Positions 17,928 through 23,000 of a stretch of 23,000 nt of DNA are shown here, piece after piece. The DNA comes from Eimeria necatrix. Taxonomy: Eukaryota; Apicomplexa; Conoidasida; Eucoccidiorida; Eimeriidae. Location: positions 1 to 23,000 of the forward strand of contig NW_013651695.1 of the NCBI RefSeq assembly GCF_000499385.1, written 5' to 3'. The translations under genes and the position numbers were made by a program. Positions within the stretch are counted from its first letter, which is position 1. Every line of letters begins with the position of its first letter. The notes under the pieces are model-generated. The model saw only the letters and a list, made by a program, of their open reading frames with translations, had not been told where the DNA came from and ran no database searches.

Positions 17928-19274
17928 CCGCTGCTGCTGCGGCTGCTGCAGCAGACTGGAGCCCGACAGGCTGGGGCTGGGGCCGAAGGAGCCAAAATCG
18001 TCCTAAAGAAATAATTAATAAAAACGAATTAATCAATTAATAAAACAGTAAAAACAAATTAAACAAGTAATAAAACAATGAAAACAAGTTAAACAATTAA
18101 TAAAACAAATAAAATAACTAATTAAAACGAATAAATAGTCAATAAATAAAAGAAACAACAAAACAAATGAATTATTAATAGATCAAAGAAATAATAAAAA
18201 CAAATAAATGGTCAACAGAAGCAAACAAACAATCTATAATAAGAACTAAATGAATACTAAATGCAGCAAATGCATATATCAAATAACAACAAATAAATTA
18301 GCAGATAATAACAAATATAGAGGAATGAACAAACGCAGGAATTAAAAAATAAATGATAAAAAATAAATAAAAGAACAAATAAATGAACACATAAATAAAT
18401 AGCAAGACAATAAACAAATGAAGAAGGCGAGAAAGATGAAGACAAAAGCCGCAAGAAGAAACAAAAAGGATTAAAATGGAAAAGTGGAAAAGAAGAAAAA
18501 TGAAACTGCGGGGTGAAGTTGCGGTGTACGTACAGCAGAGGCACTAGTTGGGGTGTCTGCAGTTTCCTCCAAAAATGAACTGTTGTCTTCGAGAGGGAAA
18601 TCTGAGAAGTTGGAATTAAAAGATTCTTTTTTGGAGTGTCTGTACACCCCAGCTTGCGAGAAAAGCAGCCGGAAAGCCTCCAGCTGCGCGTCCTGCTGCT
18701 GCTGCAGCTGCTGCAGCAGCAGCAGCCGCTGCTGCAGCGCAGCAGCAGATAAGCCAAAGAGCTCGGGGGACTCCGAAGCCCTCATAAGCGACTGCTCGAG
18801 TTGGCTGCAGCGCTGCAGCAGCAAAGCAGCAGCAGCAAAGCAGCAGCAAAACAGCAGCAGCAAACAAAAAACTCAAAACAAAACCAGTGCCTTTTTATCT
18901 CTCCAAGAGAGCCCCTCGTGTCTCGCCATTATTGACTCCATTCAGGTGTACAGACACCTGGGCGTTGAGGCTTTTCGCCGCAATTCGCCCAGCTGCTTCA
19001 CTTAGCATTTGTTTGTCGGGTTTGCGGGGTTTATTTGGATTTATTTGGATTTATTTGTTGACTTTATTGTTTAATCTGTTTCTTTCTTTGCTGCTGCTTG
19101 TCTGCTGCTTTTATTTATTACCTGCGCCATTCTGGTCACATGCCCGCGCAGCACTGCTGCTGCTTCTCCTGTTGCTGCTGCTGGATCCGCGCGGGCTCGC
19201 TGCAGCAGCGAGTCTACGGTTTGTTGCAGCTGTTTGAGTTTTGCTGCATCGCTGGCCCACAAATCGCACTCCAT
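17622..19274 (-). CDS. SNARE protein with C-terminal membrane anchor (Sec20/Use1-like), three exons
   Basis: On the minus strand, exons 19274-19122, 18812-18534 and 18002-17622 join, all in phase 0, to give 270 residues. SNAREs are tail-anchored proteins that zip into four-helix bundles to fuse vesicles with target membranes. The start MECDLWASDAAKLKQLQQTV begins a helical N-terminal region. A Gln-rich middle follows (CAG runs), then a SNARE-like helix (LKEISYAISDEVSVHRRLLD, continuing to about residue 246) and a C-terminal hydrophobic anchor CLLLVALALLCLLIFLLVF ending three residues before the stop. The long N-terminal helices and size (about 230-270) favour ER SNAREs of the Sec20 or Use1 type over the short Bet1; the subtype is unresolved. 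The exon 2 donor GTACGT lies inside a dispersed palindrome. Convergent with Mtq2. Confidence 0.75.
18003..18533 (-). other. SNARE intron 2: very AT-rich
   Basis: Reading on the minus strand, donor GCT|GTACGT leads to acceptor TTATTTCTTTAG; both are phase 0. The interval is mainly AAATAA/TTATTT sequence without coding potential. SNARE intron 1 (18813-19121) is shorter, holds a palindrome at 18945-18958, and ends in TTTGCTGCTGCAG. Confidence 0.65.
18523..18536. repeat. Palindrome copy (GGTGTACGTACAGC) spanning a splice donor
   Basis: One arm base differs from the consensus. On the minus strand the sequence reads GCTGTACGTACACC, where GCT ends SNARE exon 2 and GTACGT is the donor. Phase 0 on both sides supports the junction. 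Confidence 0.6.
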
Positions 19275-19707
19275 TTTGGAAAAGAGGGAAATATAACTAA
19301 TAAAATATATAAATAAAACAAAAAAAGAAAAACTGCGAAGAGGAACCGCTGGGGTGTACGGACGGGCTCTCGCGGCGCCCGGGTGTCACTACACCGGCGA
19401 GCGCCCACAGGGTCTCAAAAAAGAAATTTCACCGCCAATTAGAGTTTTATTTTTCAATGGAATCACAAAAAATGACAAGAAAATGAAATAAATGACTTTT
19501 AAGGCAAAACGAGCAGCTTTTGAGCAACCAGCCAGTCCTCAAGTGTATGTACACTTGAGCCACTCAGCCCCAAACACGCGCAGCGCCCTACTGCTCACGT
19601 CGTTGGCTCTTCGCCTTCTACATCATTTATTTATTATTTATTTTTATTATTTATTTATTTTGTCATTTATTATAATTCTGCTCAGCCTTGAAAACAAATA
19701 ACAAACA
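19275..19707. promoter_or_regulatory. 5' flank of the SNARE gene, possible divergent promoter
   Basis: This region upstream of the minus-strand SNARE start is AT-rich. It contains GGTGTCACTACACC at 19382-19395, a half copy at 19353-19362 and AAGTGTATGTACACTT (perfect 16-bp palindrome) at 19541-19556. If the candidate ATG at 19708 is real, the two genes would be head to head. No TATA-type or known apicomplexan core element could be identified. Confidence 0.3.
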
Positions 19708-19761
19708 ATGGAACCTCCAAAGCAACAGGCACACACTGCCGTCTTCCAGTGGTCGTGCGAG
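19708..19761 (+). CDS. Candidate first exon, unknown gene
   Basis: ATG in AACAATGG context opens MEPPKQQAHTAVFQWSCE, 18 codons without repeats, ending at a plausible donor GAG|GTGATC (phase 0). Possible later exons after CAGCTGCAG (19920) and TATCCGTGCAG (about 20093, PWALDAAQPNKSCCLY) exist, but no single set of phases joins them all. Treat as a hint only. Confidence 0.22.
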
Positions 19762-20136
19762 GTGATCAGTCGCGGACTTCTCTCATTTTAAAACACAGCG
19801 ACGAAATTTAAATTGAAAATTAACAAAACAATTAAAAATATTACACAAAATAATCAAAAAAGATACATAAAAGAGCCAAAAAATGCCATAAAAGACAAAA
19901 AAGCGACTGTCAGCTGCAGCGGGAAACAGCAGCTTGTGTGGGAGAGGCCCACGAGCAGTCGGGTGTATCTACTGCAGCAGCTCTCTTTGCATTAGCTCCA
20001 ATAGTTGAAAATTTAATTAATGCCAAATGAAATATTTATTATATATTCAAATGTTTACTCCTTTTTGTTGTTTTTATCTATATCCGTGCAGCCCTGGGCC
20101 CTGGATGCAGCTCAGCCAAATAAGTCCTGTTGCCTT

Positions 20137-20272
20137 TACACACTGCTGCAGCTGCTGCAGCAGCAGCTGCTGCTGCACGTGCTGCAGCTGCTGCAGGGGC
20201 TGCACGTGCTGCAGCTGCTGCAGCTGCTGCAGCAGCTGCAGCTGCTGCATGTGCTGCAGCTGCTACTGCGGT
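20137..20272. repeat. CTGCAG-based palindromic array
   Basis: About 130 bases of CTGCTGCAG units with four CACGTGCTGCAG or CATGTGCTGCAG variants. The array is almost its own reverse complement, so it could fold into a long hairpin. It is open in several frames on both strands. Confidence 0.6.
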
Positions 20273-20340
20273 TTATAAATGTCGTAAAAGAGAGTTTATA
20301 TATATTTGTCTGTATCAATTTTTAAGTTTCGTTTTCTGTA

Positions 20341-20358
20341 GGTGTATGTACATACACC
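20341..20358. repeat. 18-bp perfect palindrome GGTGTATGTACATACACC
   Basis: An extended member of the dispersed palindrome family with 9-base arms. It directly follows a TTTTCTGTAG acceptor-like signal and precedes CTGCAG|GTGCAG. A further member TGTACGTACACC is at 20864-20875. Confidence 0.7.
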
Positions 20359-20732
20359 GCATCTGCACTGTCTGCAGGTGCAGCAGAAGCATAAAGCAGG
20401 GAATGCAAATAAAAGCAAAATAAAAAAGATTTATCTTTAACTCCATTTGGATTTTATTTTATTTGAAACTCTTGAATGGGCTTCTGCAAAAAGAAGAAAA
20501 GGAAGCTGTTTAGAAAAGAATAAATTAGAAAGAAGAAAAGAGTAAACTTGAACAAAACTGAAAATGAAATAAAACCTCAAACTTTTTGAAATAAGATGGA
20601 TACACAAGAGTGCAAAATTACATTTAATTGAATTAATTTACTCTTTTTGCACTTTTTAATTCATGACCATAAAACTCGGTAAAGGGCGCAGCAGGTTCAT
20701 TTACTGCAGCAACTTGCTGCTAATTACTGCTA

Positions 20733-20787
20733 TGCTTTAGGGTTTACGGTTAAGGGTTTAGGGTTTAGGGTTTAGGGTTTAGGGTTA
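20733..20787 (+). repeat. TTTAGGG telomere-like array
   Basis: Six to seven units, the first two degenerate, flanked by AT-rich unique sequence. Intergenic or intronic; no neighbouring gene boundary is clear. Confidence 0.75.
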
Positions 20788-21541
20788 ACGCCTATAAGCT
20801 TCACTCTTATTTCATCTAAAAGAAGCGTTATTGGGAACAGCAGCACCTTCAGCTAAGTTCAGCTGTACGTACACCCCAAAGGTGCACTCGCGCATGCGCA
20901 CAGCCCCAGCAGCTATTCGTTAATAAATAATAATTCTTTTTTAAATGAGTGAGGCTTAAAGCTTATTTTTTATTTTAAAATTTACTTCTTTAGCAGGTTT
21001 GTTAATTGCCCATTCATTTGGATTCCTGTACATGTGTATTGCTAAGTGCTTTTTCTTTGCCTATATACTCACGCAGTCTTCTACATAATTTATAAATACT
21101 TTTATATATTCTTGTTTTCAGCACAAAGAACCTAAGTAGCAGCTAAAGCCGCAGTTGCTGCTATGTACAGAAGCTTTTGAGCAGTGTCTATTGTCTTCTA
21201 TTGTTCTAAACTTTTAAATTTGAATTAACTTACCTGTTTGGCGTCGCCTGCTACTCTGCAGCCATCCGCAGCAGCGGCTGCAGCACCAGATGGACCATTA
21301 AATGTAAATAAAACCATTTAAAAAATGAAAAGGTGGTTTAATAAGTTATTCATTTCGTGAGATGTTACAGAGCTGACGTGTATGGACAGCTCAGCCTGCG
21401 CATACTCAATGAGGGTCACTCCGGCGGTTCCCTGATCGCTCCGGCTTCTAAAATGAGTTAATTGTCGAATTTAAATGATTTAATTCAATATAATTGCAAC
21501 TAAACTGAATTAAATCATTCAAGTTTTGTTTTTGTTTCCAG

Positions 21542-21654
21542 TTTTGACCCTCCGAGGCGCTGCCTCCCGCGGGGGTCCACTGGAACTGCCTGGGGTCGGG
21601 AGCAGAGGCCAGCTGGGAGCCTCGGGCCACGATATGCCTCTTAAAGAGAATTAA
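21542..21654 (+). CDS. Candidate terminal exon, unknown (strand uncertain)
   Basis: After the strong acceptor TTTTGTTTTTGTTTCCAG there is an open stretch on + beginning LTLRGAASRGGPLELPGVGS and ending in MPLKEN and TAA at 21652. No donor follows, so on + it would be a last exon. On the minus strand the same island sits between CTCTTTAAG and GG|GTCAAA and is also open. Function unknown. Confidence 0.2.
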
Positions 21655-21977
21655 TCGGAAAATAAATGAAAATTTTGAATTATTTTCATTAATTAATTCA
21701 ATTATGAAGAACTAGGACTCAATTCGCAGACAAGATGCGATAGGCAGCAGCAGCCGCAGTGTGCACTGCACGGCAGGTGTAGTGACACCCGAGCCCGGCC
21801 GTGGCTGGAGCAGCCGCTGCTCCTCTAAACCCTGAAAGTCTCTTTTTGTGAATTAATAAATGAAATTAATTCAAATTATAAACACACTTCAGCCCTTTAG
21901 GCAGCTGCTGCGCTGTCGAGCCTGCCAGGCTTGTGCTCGGGGAGCTGCTGACCGTCAGCGGGTGTTCTGGCCTCTAC

Positions 21978-22152
21978 GGTTTAGGGTTTAGGGTTTAGGG
22001 TTTAGGGTTTGCCCTCCAGGCTCTTCAGGGCTCATTCTCAATCCTCCAGGAATTCGTATATACCTTTACGCCGGGAGAAAGCTGTGTCTACAGCAGTGGT
22101 TGGCCGCCGCTAACTTCAACCCTAAACCCTAAACCCTAAACCCTAAACCCTA
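21978..22152. repeat. Facing telomere-like arrays upstream of the myosin gene
   Basis: (TTTAGGG)n at about 21978-22010 and (AAACCCT)n at about 22120-22152 are separated by about 110 bases of unique DNA. They lie immediately 5' of the myosin start codon. Confidence 0.75.
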
Positions 22153-22178
22153 GACGAAAACTTTGAACCCTTGAGACA

Positions 22179-22768
22179 ATGGTTTCGTTTCTGAGCAAAC
22201 CCAAAAAGGCCTTCGACCTGGACCCTTCAGTCGCCCCGGAGGCACTCGTCCTGGTGACCCTAAACTCTAAACCCTAGATCCTGAATCATTGACCCTAAAC
22301 CCTCTTTCTGAGCAAACCCAAAAAGGCCTTCGACCTGGACCCTTCAGTCGCCCCGGAGGCACTCGTCCTGGTGAGCCTAAACTCTAAACCCTAGATCCTG
22401 AATCATTGACCCTAAACCCTAAACCCTAAACTCTATGAACCAACCCATATTTCTAAGCTTTGCCTTCTGCTTTCCTTCCAGCTGCATTGCCACGCCCACT
22501 CCAGTATGCGGCCCTTGTGTGTTTCCCTGTCTTTTCAGCTGCATGGCCCCTCCTCCAGGGTTTAGGGTTTAGGGTTTAGGGTTTAGGGTTTAGGGTTTGT
22601 GAGCAGGGCATGACTGTGTGGTGCGACTCTGCCCCTAGCGTGCTGGAAAACCCCTCGTGTCTTTACGCCAAATGCACCGTTTTGGAGATAATAAATAACC
22701 AGACAGTTAAATTAAGGGAAATTGCCGAACCAGGCAAAGAGGTTAGTCCCGCTGCTGCTGCTGCTGCT

Positions 22769-22800
<32 letters not shown>

Positions 22801-23000
22801 GTTTGGCTGGCTGCTGCTATTTATGATGCGACTGCCCCACCTCTGTTGCTGTTTGTGCTGCTGCTGCTGCTACTGGTGTCTGCGTGTGGCTGTTGCTGCT
22901 CTGCGGTTTGCTGTTTTTACAGGTGCTGCTGCTATTGCTTCCCTGCTGCTCCTGCTTCCCTGCTGCTGCTGCTTCCCTGCTGCTGCCGCTGCCTCTGCTG
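22179..23000 (+). CDS. Class XIV unconventional myosin heavy chain, 5' end only
   Basis: Exon 1 is 22179-22253 (MVSFLSKPKKAFDLDPSVAP...) and exon 2 is 22607-22741, both phase 0; the gene continues past the window. Exon 2 reads GMTVWCDSAPSVLENPSCLY then AKCTVLEI, which matches the N-terminal SH3-like segment of apicomplexan class XIV myosins (pattern G-x3-W-x-D-x-AP-SV-x-E-x-P...AKC). These motors drive gliding, invasion or other actin-based transport with a short neck and bound light chains. The head with its P-loop and the neck are beyond the right edge, so the subclass cannot be told. Start chosen: first ATG in frame (ACAATGG context). Part of exon 1 with its donor is duplicated inside intron 1, and copy 2 has the better donor (GTGAGC rather than GTGACC). 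Confidence 0.75.
22188..22421 (+). repeat. 117-bp tandem duplication of myosin exon 1 end plus splice donor
   Basis: The segment TTTCTGAGCAAACCCAAAAA through GGCACTCGTCCTG|GTGA and on to CATTGACCCTAAACCCT occurs at 22188-22304 and again from 22305 to about 22421. The copies are nearly identical; the donor differs by one base (GTGACC, then GTGAGC). The second copy lacks the ATG. AAACCCT motifs end each unit. Confidence 0.85.
22254..22606 (+). repeat. Myosin intron 1 with opposing telomere-like arrays
   Basis: Besides the exon duplication, the intron carries AAACCCT motifs up to about 22433, a unique segment with two similar TTCCAGCTGCAT / TTTCAGCTGCAT phrases, and (TTTAGGG)n at about 22557-22598. 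The acceptor GTGAGCAG ends at 22606. Confidence 0.65.
22742..23000 (+). repeat. Start of myosin intron 2: CTG-rich
   Basis: The donor GAG|GTTAGT is followed by (CTG)n with interspersed CTACTG and TTCCCTGCTGCTG phrases. An acceptor-like TGTTTTTACAG ends at 22921, but the sequence after it is still CTG repeat, so the next exon cannot be placed. Confidence 0.55.

Larger units (their letters stand above)
19762..22178. other. AT-rich interval with short GC-richer exon-like islands; gene content unresolved
   Basis: About 2.4 kb of AT-rich DNA interrupted by islands of 60-110 bases near 19920-19975, 20093-20270, 20840-20910, 21255-21290, 21370-21450, 21542-21654, 21742-21830 and 21895-21975. Several have good + acceptors (TTTGTTTCCAG, CAATTCGCAG, ACACTTCAG); others have good - signals (AAACAG|GTAAGT at 21235, CTCATTTTAG at about 21450). 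Neither strand gives a continuous, phase-matched model. It may be untranslated or alternative exons of a neighbour, or one small-exon gene. Confidence 0.35.

Noticed and set aside
20136..20325. Poly-Leu/Gln or Cys/Ser open frames in the CTGCAG array
   Set aside because: They are open in several frames on both strands because CTGCAG repeats contain no stop; no conserved residues.

Overview
This window looks like nuclear DNA of a coccidian apicomplexan, most probably an Eimeria species. The species cannot be fixed from sequence alone. The evidence is a dense mix of (CTG/CAG)n tracts read as runs of Ala, Ser, Gln or Leu inside genes, many short telomere-like arrays (AAACCCT/TTTAGGG) scattered in introns and between genes, and GT-AG split genes. 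The right-hand gene begins like an apicomplexan class XIV myosin. Dispersed telomere-like heptamers and homopolymeric amino-acid runs are known hallmarks of Eimeria genomes. All gene models here were built by hand from reading frames, splice signals and matching intron phases.

Layout. (1) 1-6133, + strand: 3' part of a large multi-exon gene of unidentified, beta-strand-rich protein. Seven exons join in consistent phase. (2) 6134-7643: tandem repeats (decamer CAGCTAGCCA) and an unresolved stretch. (3) 7644-10565, +: a four-exon ZIP-family metal transporter with all eight membrane segments and the HS..EG and HK..E metal-site motifs. (4) 10566-12397: CTG runs, TTTAGGG arrays and GGGGCCCC minisatellites. 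(5) 12398-16137, +: a six-exon Mtq2/HemK2-type protein glutamine methyltransferase (the eRF1-modifying family). Its Rossmann core is interrupted by about 280 residues encoded by a 21-bp GGGGCCCC-type minisatellite. (6) 16138-17621: intergenic repeats. (7) 17622-19274, - strand: a three-exon SNARE with a C-terminal membrane anchor (Sec20/Use1-like). (8) 19275-22178: AT-rich DNA with short exon-like islands of unresolved strand. (9) 22179-23000, +: the first two exons of a class XIV myosin, running off the window.

The genes are unrelated housekeeping and cell-biology functions: metal uptake, translation termination, ER/Golgi traffic and actomyosin motility. There is no sign of an operon-like or co-functional cluster. 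The SNARE gene is convergent with Mtq2.

The most unusual material is not a gene. It includes a dispersed 14-bp palindrome family (GGTGT-N4-ACACC, about 20 copies, some inside exons and one supplying a splice donor). Introns are bracketed by inverted telomere-like arrays. Two genes show tandem amplification of an exon 3' end together with its splice donor. A minisatellite sits inside an enzyme's catalytic fold.
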